NCBI GenBank assembly: GCA_947034895.1
Contig: OX344763.1
Location: 6,264,501-6,328,500, forward strand
From: Rhytidiadelphus loreus
Taxonomy: Eukaryota > Streptophyta > Bryopsida > Hypnales > Hylocomiaceae
Direction: 5' to 3'
DNA length: 64,000 bases
Part shown: positions 48,901 through 61,143 of the stretch, piece after piece
How positions within the stretch are numbered: the first letter of the stretch is position 1
How the letters are laid out: every line of letters starts with the position of its first letter
Notes under the pieces: model-generated
Told to the model about the DNA's origin: nothing
Seen by the model: only the letters and a program-made list of their open reading frames with translations
Database searches by the model: none
Translations under genes and position numbers: made by a program

Positions 48901-49583
48901 ACGATATTGACCGATGTGTACAAGGCTCTAAGCGTGCTTGGGTAATTGACTGGCCTCAAGTACCTGACGTTTGGCCTGTACTAATTGATACAAGTTTGAC
49001 CCGCCAAGAAACACTATTGTTACAGGAAGCCGGCTTTCAACTCCAGGAACGACCTCCTATGTCCCCTCGACATTTGTTCAGAATGTCAAATGTTTTCACA
49101 GCGGTCCTTTACGATCAACCTGACCCTCAGCATGCGGATACATATCCATCAACTCGAAGAAGCAAGGCAATTCGACGTATTGCAAACGCTCCCACTACAG
49201 AGCATCGCAATAAATGGGAAAGTGCTGGTAATGTCAAAGGAATGATCTTAGGGGTAACTATGCTTCCCTTCCCTAGACTTGGAGCAATAGTCTCTCTTCA
49301 ATCTGGAATAGAACCCTCACAAAAGGTTTATAGAATCACACTTGGCATGTACTCCGAGTGTACTTGTCCTGATTTTGTAGACATGGCCGTTTCAGCAATT
49401 GGAGGCCGCCATCAGTACGTGAATTGTAAGCATCTTTACTATTTGTTCCGTTATTTTTGCAAAATGAATCTGATGGAGGATAAGTTTATACATTCTCCAA
49501 GCTTTAGCTTCAATGAAGTGAAGCTCCTTCTTATTAGGGCTGGTATCATCAAGACTTCAACTGAGAATCTTGAACATGCCTAG
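45943..49583 (+). CDS. Mutator-like transposase with SWIM zinc finger (interrupted by one TAA)
   Basis: Two coding segments, 45943-47757 and 48177-49583, join in phase 0 across a GT-AG intron (GGFMQM|DLNLEEM), giving 1074 codons with a TAG stop. An in-frame TAA at 46159-46161 interrupts codon 73; the frame is otherwise open. An ATG at 46165 in the same frame could rescue a shorter product. Domains: a Cys/His-rich region (CAGHLVCNNSEC and CIHLGNHMHP) like the WRKY-GCM1-type fingers of MULE transposases; an RNase H-like core with FMADSAQANWNAVR, CLLHW and ELELWLAFWHFRYRQW; an MPSCNLSETVHNRWLQQ block; and a SWIM finger CTCPDF...VNCKHLYYLF near the C-terminus. It should cut and join the element's inverted ends. 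The divergent partner gene is described at 36884-44723. Confidence 0.8.
47758..48176 (+). other. Intron of the transposase gene with GC-rich motif repeats
   Basis: The intron starts gtatttta and ends ttcttcag. Between 47910 and 48065 it carries degenerate units combining GACTTTGA(T/C)CTC with CTCGGCGCCGAG (47920-47931) or CTCGGCTCCGAG (47994-48005). These are the same palindromes found in the minus-strand gene's intron. Confidence 0.75.
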
Positions 49584-49844
49584 AAGCCACAATTCTTTGG
49601 AGTGATTGACCTTTGAGAGTGGAAGAATTTAGACTGAAATTAAATATGTAGCTGAAGACCTATCTATTTCCAATTGGACAAGTATTGTATTTATCGACAT
49701 ATTTAATATAGCCTGTTTTTACTTTCCATTTGGGTTTACTATACTTCAATAATTTGCTTCTATTGTATACTCTTGCAGCATTTTCAAAAGTAATGCAAAT
49801 CCAAAATCCACACAAATTATTCATAAGCACAATTATAGGTTGAT

Positions 49845-50067
49845 ATTCTTAGTTTCCGCGGTTATGGGTCCTTATTCATTGTTCCACGGTAATAGGTTTT
49901 CAATTTACTATAAATTGGAAAAAATAATAAAACTTTTAAAATATTTTCTATTTTTAGAAAACAAATTTTCTTTAATTTAAAAAAAAAAAATTCAAATCTT
50001 AATGCTCGCAGAATCCTGCTCACAGCTCGCAGGCTCGTGCTCACAGGCTCACAATCTAGCACCGTTG
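49845..50067. repeat. Right terminal and subterminal inverted repeat of the 14-kb element
   Basis: On the complementary strand it reads TGTGAGCCTGTGAGC, GAGCCTGCGAGC, GTGAGCAGG, then an A/T run, then CCTATTACCGTGG and CCCATAACCGCGG, mirroring the left end. Confidence 0.75.
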
Positions 50068-50076
50068 TATGAATAG
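50068..50076. repeat. Target-site duplication, right copy (TATGAATAG)
   Basis: Perfect copy of 36057-36065, directly abutting the right terminus of the 14-kb element. Confidence 0.85.
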
Positions 50077-53000
50077 AAGCTTTTGTCACTATTGTATACT
50101 TCAATCTATACACCTTCTACATCAATACCTTCTATGTCAAATAGATAGAATTTATAGAAAACACAATGTTGTAGGCTTCCTAGACCTCGAAGGGTTAACC
50201 CTAGAAGGATGCCGCAGACACTAAGTGTGTGATGGATGATTGCACCTAAGATTGTAGGATGAAAAGAAACGTTTTTTAATCCAATATGTTTTTTGGAAGT
50301 TGCTTGAGCACATTTTCAATGAGTAGTATTGCAAATTTTCTCATTGTGGTACTATTGACTTTTCTAAAGAAGAAGATGTTTAATCCACGAATCACCCTTT
50401 AGTAGTGTATTTTGGCCATTTCTTGCTATTCACTCTTTATGTGAATTTTAGCCATAGAAATGATATTCTTATAATTTATGTACTAATGAAATGAATCTTA
50501 TCAAGTTCACTTTCTACTCCAATTGGAAAATTTTGAAAATTTCAATATTTTATAGCAATATGAACTTTGGGCTTGTAACTATGGTCTGTTGATTTTCTAA
50601 TTTTAGAGTGACACAATAACTTCGGGTCCTCACATGGACAAGGACAAGCTTGCTTGGAGTGGAATGCTCCTTGATTGCTTACCACTTACTCCCACAAGGT
50701 CATTCAATATGGCCAACGCTTATTCAATGGTCAAAATCAATAAATGGAGCTTTTAGTAGGACAAAAATTGTGCCTAATTGGGAAGTTTTTAGTGGGACAG
50801 AGGGAGTACAAATATACTTGGAAATAATCTGAAATTTTTGCCATAGATGTATATTACAATGTATAACATCATGGTATATACCTTGTACTTATTGCTTCTT
50901 CAAATAATAATGTTGACAATGGATTCAATGACCACTTGGGCCCTATGCAAATTTATTCATGAAGGGGGCCAAGTTTCCTTGTTGCAGTATTTAGGTTGGA
51001 AGCATATATTTCTACAATCCCATTATATCATCAGGAATGACGAGCTAGTAGCATTCAAAAATGATGCTCAAATTTGATACTTCTTGTATAGATTTTGGGT
51101 GCCTAAACAATGGCACCTAAGCTAGAGATTTTGCATAGATCTGGAGGATGGGTTACTAGTTCTTGAATGTATGTATCATTGGCTCAAAGACTAAAAATAT
51201 TGTTAATCCCAAGTTTTGTAGTGGGACAAAAGGAGTATATGATATGAATTTTCTTCATTTTTTTCTTAAAAAATTCACAGTAATTTCAAATTTTCCCCAC
51301 AAAATTTGAAAATCTTATGACTTGTATTAGACACATGATTTCATCCTTGAAAAATAAATGTAACATTTTTCATTCATATCTTCCTTCCAGGATTAAAGAG
51401 AAATCCCCAATAATTGGAAGAGACTCATTTCCAGTCAGTCCTATCTTCCTGGATTTGCGCCACTAAGTTAACATCAGTTTTGCTGAAGAAACACCAACTT
51501 GTGAAATATGACTTGTGAAACATGACCTCTCGACTCTCGGCATTCCTGTAGCTTTTGAAATTGCACTCCAAGACTCACTAACTTACTCAATCATTATTGC
51601 TTCAATTCCACCTTTGATGAAGAAAACTCCGTAATTTGCAGCAAAGAATCCCAAAGATAATGCAGAGCTCATCAGTGGATCGATCGGGTGGGTCTGGAAA
51701 CTTCAGTTGCAACACGTTGATGCCAGCAAGTTAACTTCAGCAGCTAGTACTGTAGAGAAGAAACTGAAAGCATGATTCAACCCATGTGCCAACATTCGAC
51801 AAGCCGGATGCAATTGGAAGAAATTTGAAAAGGGGACTGACTGGGCGGACCTCGAGCAACTGAATGCGCACACTCCTGCAGTCCATGAAGCAGTCAGTTG
51901 GCAAACTGAAGAAGATTGAATCGATCCATCACTCACCAGGGAGTCTTACAAGATTTTTAAATTTTTTCCCCTTGTTAGAGTTATCGTAAAAGAGTCAATC
52001 ATCCCTTGGGTGTTTCCACCTTGAAGTTTGTTGTGTTTTTACACCTTCGGTTCCTTTCATGACTTATTAGAAGTGTACTAGTGTGCTTGTGTTGTCACAG
52101 TCAAAATAAAAGTAAGAGTAATTTTCTAATTTTTTTAAACTTCGAAATACAATAACTTTCACACTAGAAGTTCAAATGCCATGAAACAATGCCCACACAC
52201 CCCTTCTTGTAGAGAGCTTTTCGACGGTATCAAGAAGCATGGCCCATGAGATCTCAACATAACAAACAAAAACAAAAACAATTAACTTAAGGTAAGAATC
52301 TTTGAATATTTCTACAAACCCTTATACATGTGTATGTCAATTTTTATACAAACTCAAATGCTTGATTTCATTAACAATTAGAGGTTGCAGGGGTGCAGCA
52401 TTAGAAAAAAAAATGGGGCCTCTATAGGGTTGCCAAAGTTGGACCAACAATCCAAATAAAAAATAAATATTTTTTTTTAGAAAAAAATCTATTAATTTTT
52501 TATTTAATTAACTTTTGGGGTCACTATTCCAGAGTCTCATGGCCATGTTGAAGCCCTAAATTCTCTCTAATGATTTGTCTAGTAGTGTAGGATTCACTTC
52601 ATTGGATTATCAATTCTATTCAATTTTTAGAGGTGAAAGAAAAACACAAGATGAAACATGACACTTTAAACCTTTGTATCTCTTATTGTATCACTCCAAT
52701 GAGTGTTTTGATTGAATATTTGAATATTTATAATTACAATTATACTTCAAAGGTAGCTAGAAATTTTCAAATATTGACACTTCTAGGACATAATAGGGAA
52801 AACATAATTGTGGGTGAAAAATAACTGACAATATTCTTGGACTATGTTCCATGCAATTCTTTGCACCATTATTCTATGAATGTCTCCTCTCTTCTCATGC
52901 TTGTGAGACAATTAGGTCATAAAAATAGAAATCATTTGTAGTCTCTAGCATACTTTTAAAGAGTGGTTGGACAAGGGTTGAAGTGTGACTTTTGGGGTGG

Positions 53001-55675
53001 GCATGCTTTCAGTAAGGATTGTGTAATGGCAATAACTGCCAATTTTGAGCTCATTGTCATTGTGACAAATTGTCACAATGGGCTCAAAAAATTAAATTGA
53101 TTTAAAAAAAAAATTTAAATGGCAAGAGAATTGAATTTTTTTCATCCCCCTCATAAGCTCACAATTTTTTTTCAATTCGATTACATTATACCCCCTGTCC
53201 CACCCTTTGTAATTTTCACATGGGGTGGGGGGCCCATTTGATATTTGATAAGTCCCATATCTACTCCCGTATTTGTATAGTATTTGTATTCGTATTGTAT
53301 TCATACCCGTATTTGTACAATATTTGGTATTATATTTGTATCCATATTTGTTACTGCATTTTGGATTCAGCTCAAATTAAATCTCATATAGATCAATGAC
53401 TTATGATTTTTTGAGAAATGGATGGCATCTAGGAGGGGAAGCATTTTTTTTCCAAAAAAAATCAATGTCCAGTGATTTTTTTGAGAGAGGGGAGCCTGGC
53501 AAAATGGCCTGCCTACCAATTTGTGGTACATTGTTTGGAGGTAGGGCAACCCTTTAACCCCTAAACATCTAGATTCATCTCCAAAATTGACGATTTGAGA
53601 AAAAACATTATAAACTACAATTTGGAAGAATATTTTGGAATTGGTATACAAATGAAAGCTGTAGATTTTGATTTTTAAATTCTATCCGTACGGTTATCTA
53701 CTAATGCTATCACCAATCTTTTTCTATAAATTTTGAAAAGAAAATTTCAGAATTCCTTCTAAATTCAATTACAAGTAAAATATTATCATTTTTTGAGTAA
53801 AACTTGTTGGAATGAAATTGAAATAAGGTTCTCTTCATATGGTGATTTTTTGAAATTTTTGTGACCTTTACATCTTTGACCTCATTTTTGCACATCTAGT
53901 TTTAAACTAAAGTCAATGCAAATTGACCACTTGACATACTTCCACATTTGTAATTTTAGAAATGTATATATTCTAGTAACACCAAATCCAACCAACTTGA
54001 TAAAGTATCACCAAAAATTAGGATGATTTTCATCCAAGTAGGAATGAGACAGAAACAAGGATCTGAATCTATTCATCGTCCAGAAAATGGATGTCGGAGC
54101 GCTCTAGGGTTAAACATCTCCATCTTTGTATATTGTTGGTACTAGAGTGTGTGTTGAAGGTGCATTTGTGTCAATGCTATTCACTAATGCTACCAAGACA
54201 ACCAACCATGCCTTGTTATAAACATGAGTGGATGGGTGTTTTGGCTCCACAAGTGTTACTCTCTTATTGGGCACAAAATTTAAAATTAATTATCTAATGG
54301 GCATGATTAGTTGATTACAAGAAACTCAAGTATCAAGCCATTGTCAATTTTGGTGCTACTAACAGAAAATCCTAATTTATTCACAAAGGCCAAAGTCAAT
54401 TTTTGACAACATTGTTTGCATTCCACTATGGTTGAAACCAGCTCCTAACTCATTGGCCGCACTCCCACAAATTTTAACTTGATTGACAACATGGCACCAT
54501 TTGTAACACTTGTCATAGCTTGCTACCATTGTCCTTTGTTTTTCCATCGACTACCCCATAAAGGCATTCCAGAGATCCAAAAAAGTTTCTAATGAGATTC
54601 CAACATAGGATTTTGAATTTACTTTTTCAACATGCATGGGGTTCACACTATAAGCATACCAACCGCTACAATATAATTGGGTTGTAACCTAGTCTGCATT
54701 TACTCAAATCTCAAATTTCAGATCTAGGTGCAAAATATGCATTGAAGATGCCTTGAAGAGAATTTGCACTCTCCCTATTATAGAGTTGGTCAATATTGTA
54801 CATCATGTTGTAACTGATGTAGGAAAATAGTAAGACCATTTATAAGCTTGTAAGGCAAGTAACATAACCATCAATCATGAATGCACTTTTTGTTTTGGGG
54901 AGGAAGAACAACCAACTTTCGGGGGCTATAATTTCAACACTACACTTTGAAAATTCATAACAAATTCTTACTTTTCCAGAAATTATAGTTCATACTCAAT
55001 TTCTATCACCTTTTCATTACATTTGTCTTTATTTTTATTTTAAAAAAATAAAAATAAAACACTTAAAGTTTCCAACCATCCCCATAGGCCCTTAACGTAT
55101 CAACTGATCGAGAAGGTTGCAACGGAATGCTTGGATTCTCGAGCCTGGCAGGCAGGGCAGGACGCAGCAGAAGCAAGCCACTGAAGGCAGCCTGAAGTGC
55201 TGCAGAAGACTCAACCGACGCTCAGAACAGACAGCACGTGCACATGTACCAGAGCCCTGGCGATGGAGCGGCCATTCTTCCCGGCCACTGCTCAGTTTTG
55301 TTGCATTCTCACGTCCATTTTCAGTCTCTGCAGTAAGTAAAACACGTTCAGTACTGAGATTTCTATGACAGTGCACCGGTGTTACTGCGTTAGCTTGGAG
55401 GCCGCTACCACAGCCACTTCCATGCACCTGCGAAGTCGGCGGAATACACTACAGCAGAAAACAACTCGGAAGAAGGCATCCACCTACTTGACAAAGGAAG
55501 AAGAATCGGCGATGTTCACCAGCATGATTCTAGCCGTAGGAAGGCGTAGTACATGAAACAAGTACTCCGCAGTATTTGTTGACTGGGAAAGGAGCTAGGT
55601 CAGATTTGATAATAAGTGACTTTAACATGTGATAGACGGTCACCTTCATTTTGCCACCTTTTCTTTCTTAAGAAG
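50077..55675. other. AT-rich DNA, one gene remnant, otherwise no gene
   Basis: Apart from the remnant at 51635-51919 and a slightly GC-richer island at 55090-55560, this stretch is low-complexity AT-rich DNA. The island includes an ATG-started frame (MERPFFPATAQF...) with a possible donor at CTCTGCA|gtaagt and a downstream frame with TYLTKEEESAMFTSMI, but I could not build a convincing gene from them. Confidence 0.4.
51635..51919 (+). pseudogene. Unidentified coding remnant with one TGA
   Basis: A 95-codon plus-strand frame is open except for a TGA at 51773-51775. It reads in part SGSIGWVWKLQLQHVDASK, TSAASTVEKKLKA, then after the stop FNPCANIRQAGCNWKKFEKG and TDWADLEQLNAHTPAVHEAV, ending EED-stop. 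The amino-acid composition, ordered hydrophilic helices and higher GC than its flanks look like a once-real protein. A possible acceptor (TTTGCAG) precedes it. I do not recognise the family, and a retrocopy or a decayed terminal exon are both possible. Confidence 0.35.
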
Positions 55676-55791
55676 TAGTCACACCTTCTCTGAAAATGAA
55701 GTTTCTATGAAGAATGAGAAGTTGTGGAGAGAAAAGAGGAGCCAATTATCTGAGGAGCTAGAAACCGTGAAGAAGGTGTGACACCCCCTTT
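55676..55791. mobile_element. MITE, second copy of the family at 14.6 kb
   Basis: Ends are GTAGTCACACCTTCT at the left and, on the complementary strand, GGGGGTGTCACACCTTCTTC at the right. The interior shares GAATGAGAAGTTG, GGAGCCAAT and GTGAAGAAGGTGTGACACCCC with 14599-14715, in the same order. No coding capacity. Confidence 0.65.
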
Positions 55792-58304
55792 GGGGGGCCG
55801 GGGTGAACTGCCCCCCTCGCTCATCCCCATAGGAAAACCCTGAATTTTTTTATTTCCCATGCATGATAAAATTTGCAATTAGAGGAAAAAATATAATTCC
55901 TTCCTTGACAAGTATGCATTTAAATCCAATTAAGGTCCCTAATCAAGACCATTCTAGAAGTCTTTTTGAGGGCCCAAATTTCTTCTAATGTTAACTTTAT
56001 CAATTCACACTTTTTGCAAATGAATAGTAGATCAAGGAATATTTTATATGTATTTTAATTTAGTCGACTTCTTTTTAAAACAATAAGATACATTATAGGT
56101 GGTAAAAATAAAAGTGAAAGCAAAATATATAGCTTTTTGTTGTAGACCATAAGGGAAGAGACTATTCAAATCTTTTGGGTGTTAACTTTGAAAGGACAAG
56201 ACCTATCTTCAAGGTATTCAACCAAAAAAGATTTGATTATTGGACTAATAAGTGCATTCTTCATTTCTATAGCAATCTTGGAAGTCATCCATTATTCTAA
56301 TAGCCAAATTTTGGCCTCATAGTCCTTATTAAGTTTATATGACTCTTTTAATTTCCTACACCAAATGCTGCAAGGATAATCCATAAGCATTTCTCAATAT
56401 TGTGAGAAAATGAACAAATCCATTGTCATGCTCTTTTATTGAATCCTATTGGAGATTTAAAGAGAATTCCAATGCATCTTAGCATGAAGTTTTTGGACAA
56501 AGTATGAGTAAGTTAAATGACTTGTATACACCTACTAAATCAAAATAGTTTGGTATGTTGAAGAACTCTCAAACTAAATTTTGTTGTCAATTGATACGTC
56601 TTCACTTCCATATACATGAAGTAGTATTTTAACATGGTTTAGGGTGCTTCCTACTTCTAAACATGTTGTATCATGATGCTATATTTGGCTTAAAACAATA
56701 CCATACTCTAAGTCATGTATACTTGACCAAATCTATTTACAAAATACACCTAACTATCACATATTCTATACCTTTCAATGATGTCACTAGTGTATGTTTA
56801 AGAAAAAAGATGTCAAAGATGTTTGGGTGCATCTAAATCTATAAATAGATTGTAAATCAAAAATTGCAATTGCTAATGAATTTTGTTGCTAAACTAAAAT
56901 AATAGGGGATTTAACAATTCACAATTCTAAAAATCATTGCATAGTTATAAGGTAAATGTACCTAATTGTGACCAATTATTGAAAGGAACTCCTGTAGAAT
57001 TTGTGCCTAAAACATACAAACTTTCTTCATGAGAATCTAAAGTCAATTTTTGATATAACTATTTTTTGCACTTTGTAATTGATAGTTCATCCATATGGTG
57101 TTATAAAATGCATGCATTTAAGGTAACTACACTTGAATGTGTACAAATATCAAATTGAGCAATGTTCCTATTATTAGATTGCTTAATTTTATGTTGGATC
57201 TTATTGGAAGTCAAATGAATGTTTTGGATTCTCTTATTATGCATAAATGTTTGAATAGATCACGAGTGTTCAAGGTGGTGAAAATAGATAGACTCCAAAA
57301 CGACCCTAAACTCTCATGAACAAAGGCAATACATCTTAGGCAAGAATACATAGAGTCCTGCCGTTACCTTAGATTTTCCTTTGAACTTACATACTCTAAT
57401 AAATCGATAATCCTGAAAAACTAATTGAATAATATCTCGTAGAGGTTATATTATTATAGAGATAATTGAATATAATTGACTGAGGTTTTGGCTCTGATTG
57501 ATTTCCAGTTCTTGCGAAATTGAATTCTTGTGGCTTCGTTTTTCGTGCAATTGTGCCATTGTTCAAGTCCGCTGTGTGTTCGCCTCCCCAAACTTTCACG
57601 ACTCCTTTACACTTGCGGAATGCAGAAGCCCTTGAATTTCAAAAGCTCCGTTGGGTTTGGTTGCCTTTCCGAAGTTTCGAGCTCTGCGGGGGAACACTGT
57701 CTGTGTGTAAGTGTGGTCGCTCTTGGACATTTCTGAACATTTTGGGTCATTTGGGCATTTCAATTCTGTATTTCTGTCCTTTACAAGAGGTGCTCTTACA
57801 ATTTCTAGCTTAGAACACACAGACCTCTTTCATGTCACCCAAATTGCACTTGATAATGTGAAGATTTTGAGCATTGTGACAATCAGTAGTGACATTATGC
57901 ATGTAAAAGTGAGATTAGAGTGAGTTTTGAACTGGTTCAGTTAGGGCGAGTGTCCATGCTTGCTCCTGACTCCCAAGGTAGGAGTACATTACCTAATCGT
58001 GGTGCTAACCTAATAATTGCACCACCGGTTTTCGTAATCAAAATGGATAAATCTCTTGAATGTGTTACCATTACGATAGCAACCCTTACAATTTCAAATA
58101 ATTGGTCACTGTAATTACCCCTCACAAACCTTGGCTAACATCAGTCTGCCCCCTACCCTACCAGTAACAAATTCAATCTAGTTAGTTTTCGCTACATTCG
58201 AAGTCTGCATCGTAGGGTTTGGTGAGCGAACACAGCATGTGCCCTTGGAGAAGGTGACATTAAAAAGCTGTACGTGTGTTGCAGGTGGTCTCAGACTTAG
58301 GGTG
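55792..58304. other. AT-rich DNA; no confident gene
   Basis: Mostly low-complexity sequence. From about 57480 to 57800 the composition is more gene-like and frames such as MQKPLNFKSSVGFGCLSEV end at a possible donor (CTGTGT|gtaagt). This could be an upstream exon or promoter-proximal transcript of the next gene, but no junction could be verified. Confidence 0.35.
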
Positions 58305-58326
58305 TAGGGTTTAGGGTTTTAGGGTT
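58305..58326 (+). promoter_or_regulatory. Telo-box cluster immediately before the start codon
   Basis: TAGGGTTTAGGGTTTTAGGG runs directly into the ATG at 58327. Telo-box motifs are common in plant promoters and 5' leaders of housekeeping and translation-related genes. A similar interstitial telomere-like run (TAAACCCTAAACC) lies in the following intron at 59211-59235. Confidence 0.6.
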
Positions 58327-60116
58327 ATGGCGGTCTGCTTCGACCCGGACCTGCAGAGCCTGCAGCAATTCCTACAAACGTGGCCCCCCTCCAGCACCTC
58401 CAATGCCCGCGTGTCGTGGATCTACGTCCGAAACGCTGCTGCAGGGGATGCATCGGCAGAGGGGTCTTCCGTGTTGCTGGCTGCCGCCTGGAGCAGCCTG
58501 TGCGTGAGCAAGAACGACGCTGTGTCTTCCTCGGATCTCGATGCGTTGGCTGTTGAGTTCAACATCGTCTGTGGCAAGTGGCTCATCTTCTCCACTTCCG
58601 CCACGGTGGATTCGGACTGGGCTAAGGTTGGTTTCCTCCACCAACACCTGCTCCCTTCTTTTGTAAGGTATGTGCACCTGTAATGGTCACTAATTACAAC
58701 TGAGCATAGTTGCTGTCGCTGGACATGAATTGAATTGCATGTTGTTGGCAGCTGAAAGAGGATTACAATGCATTTTAGCATGCGTTATTTGGTCATTGCG
58801 TGAGTAAGTTATGAATTTCCAAAGTTGCAGTCTCTAGGTGTATTAGAAACCAACACTGGGCTCTTGGAGACTCTCGTGTTCTCATGTTTTCATGGTGTAC
58901 ATCTTGAGGAATCAATACTTAGGTTTTTGTGATGCTTCTTGGTCCAAATGTAGGTGTTGTATTTTGGGCAGTGTTGATTGTGAGTGTAAATGCCTTATTT
59001 TGTACCTATGTGGTACCAAAGTAGTGTGTAGTGATTTTGACTTTCTTGTAATGAACTGTGTATATGGTTCAATCTTGGGATCACCATTGAGGAAAAGTGA
59101 AACTTTGGGTGGATGATTAGTTGAGTGGTTGGTTTGAGAGTTTGGGATTAGAGTTTTTTTGCAAGGAGTTCCAATGTTCTTCAAGGAAAGACACATTAAT
59201 ACATGGTGTTTAAACCCTAAACCTTAAACCCTAAATCCTTTGTTGCTTCCGATTGAGGATGTTGAATCTCATTATTTGGTTGATCAAAGGGTGATTCACA
59301 AGTGTTTACACCTTATAGCTCTAAGGAAATTAGAAAGTGACACCTCTTGCGAGCATGCAAGACATTCCATGATGTTGATACATCGTGGATGACATAAACT
59401 AAATGTGATGCTACACAATTGTATAGGTAGATTAATGAGCTAAGGTAGCTACACCTAATTGCAACTGTCTGCAATTCTTGTATTAAGTGTTCAGATCCTA
59501 TTCATGAAATCTTAGGGTTGATTTTGGGTACACCTCTTTTAGAACTTTGAAAATTCATAGCTTATTCAGACAATGTTAAAAAAATGCATGTTTAGAGAAT
59601 TTGAAATCTCCTTTTAACTCTCACCAAGCCTTCACAATACTTAGATTAATAGATTAATAATAGAAACTGTGCTCAAATGCTTTTTCAGACTGTTTTAGGG
59701 TAGTCTCCTGAGGTGTGGCTAGAAACGTCTGCAGTATGCAGCTCTGCCATTATCGCTACGTTCGTTATAACGTCGAATTGGAGAGGGTTTTTTGCCATTT
59801 TTTTGAACCTGAAATGTGAAGTGGTGGTAGTAGTTTTCAAATGCTCACATGGTTGCAGGTGGCGGAAGGCGTCACAAGTGGTCTCCTTGGGATCTCCACC
59901 AAGGTAGCCCCCCAAAATCCTGGCCTCTACAACCACGTGATCTGTGTGTATACGAAGAATTACTTGGACATGGACGATGTGAAGAGAGTGAGGGAAGGGC
60001 TGAGAAGTATCGGTTTTACGAAGAAGCTGCAGTACAAGCCAGATGCGTTCACTTACTGTGACGTATATGCCAAGAATAAGTGGCGAATTCCTGCATCCCG
60101 TTACAGCGAATGGTAA
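58327..60116 (+). CDS. UPF0696 / BLES03 (DUF1917) family protein
   Basis: Two exons, 58327-58626 and 59859-60116, join in phase 0 across a GT-AG intron (DWAK|VAEGV), giving 185 residues. Signature text is CGKWLIFSTSATVDSDWAK, GLLGISTKVAPQ, VICVYTKNYLDMDDV, LQYKPDAFTYCDVY and KWRIPASRY, matching the C11orf68-like family, which folds like an eIF4E-type protein. No reaction is established. The last codons are ambiguous: unspliced reading ends SEW plus TAA at 60116, while a GT at 60112 spliced to an acceptor at about 60547 would make TGA after SE. Either way the protein ends here. The telo-box start context fits a broadly expressed gene. Confidence 0.85.
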
Positions 60117-61143
60117 GGACAACCTTTCACAAATGCCGGTTTTCTTGTCAGCTTTACAGGGTAGGGAGATCGAATTTTTCTCTCATTGTTTTCTAATTAC
60201 CATGATATTTTTTGGTTTATTAATGTAATATGACAAGATGTTGTAAGTAAGAAAACAAAGCAAAACAGATTGAAGTCTTGTTTAATACATTTGTTTGCTA
60301 GGTAGGCATGAGGTTATGGATTTCATCTTTGATGGGGGAAATTCCACAGATTTTTTAATTTAATTGCAAATTCTATTGAATCAATTAGTGATGAAACCCA
60401 CCATGACCTTTGGAGTAGTACTAATTAGGGTGTATCTTATCACCGCCGCGTTGTCTAAAGTGGTAGCTTGTTAGCATGTTGCTAAATTAATCTTTCTGAA
60501 ACCTTGAGAGTTGCCATTGATATTGACTGTCACTTGCTGTGTTACAGATGTGCGCAGAGCTGTCCTGATGATACACAGCTCTTGCATTTGAATCTGAACA
60601 CTCAAACTGCACCAGAAGACTGAATGGAAGTCCGGAGTACGTGGGTCAAAATTTTGTTACACGACTATGTTAGTACGATTCCTCACGGGTTTTGCAGTTC
60701 TATCCATTGTTCAAAGAAATATGATCATGGAGTTTGATAAACGACACAAACTCAATGGTATGTCGGCACATTAGTTTTTGTGAATATGCTAATATCAAGT
60801 GCGTTTGAGCTAATCTAAGATCCAACTTGATGTAAAAATGACCAATATTAAGTGAGAAATGAGGGTTTTACGTGTCCAATGCTGGTTTGTGTTTTGGAGA
60901 TTGTATGCCGATGTGGAGAATGTATTTACACTACACTTGTTCATGCAATTATTGTGGATTACAAATTTTTTAGAGATTGTACGGTAGTCCACATGAATTC
61001 AAAATTTTCTTGATGAGAAAATATCTTAGAAGATATTTCAAAGAACATCAAATGTGTTAAAATTGGCAAAATTCTGGGTGCCCTAAAGTATGAATTTTGG
61101 TATCTAAAATGAATTGGTATAGTCCTAATTTGAGATTATCTTT

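Larger units (their letters stand above)
36066..50067. mobile_element. 14.0-kb Mutator-like transposon carrying two divergent genes
   Basis: Boundaries come from a perfect 9-bp duplication on both flanks and from inverted ends that align without gaps: CAGGGTTGCTATATTGTGAG at the left and CAACGGTGCTAGATTGTGAG on the complementary strand at the right. The element holds a SWIM/MULE-type transposase gene (45943-49583, +) and a ParB-methyltransferase-like gene (about 44723-36884, -), separated by a 1.2-kb divergent intergenic region. The 9-bp duplication, long inverted repeats and transposase type independently agree on the Mutator superfamily. Its size, the methyltransferase-like passenger and the GC-rich palindromic repeats set it apart from classical MuDR-like elements. 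I found no sign that it is two elements side by side. Confidence 0.85.

Noticed and set aside
36066..50067. Assignment of the 14-kb element to the KDZ (Zisupton-type) superfamily
   Set aside because: KDZ elements also use SWIM-like transposases and sometimes travel with DNA-modifying genes, but the 9-bp duplication, the spacing of the core and the N-terminal finger-like region fit Mutator-like elements better. A profile comparison would decide.
59211..59235. Telomere or telomere-fusion remnant (AAACCCTAAACC-type run)
   Set aside because: Only three imperfect units inside an intron. Such short interstitial motifs are common in plant genes and do not indicate a former chromosome end.
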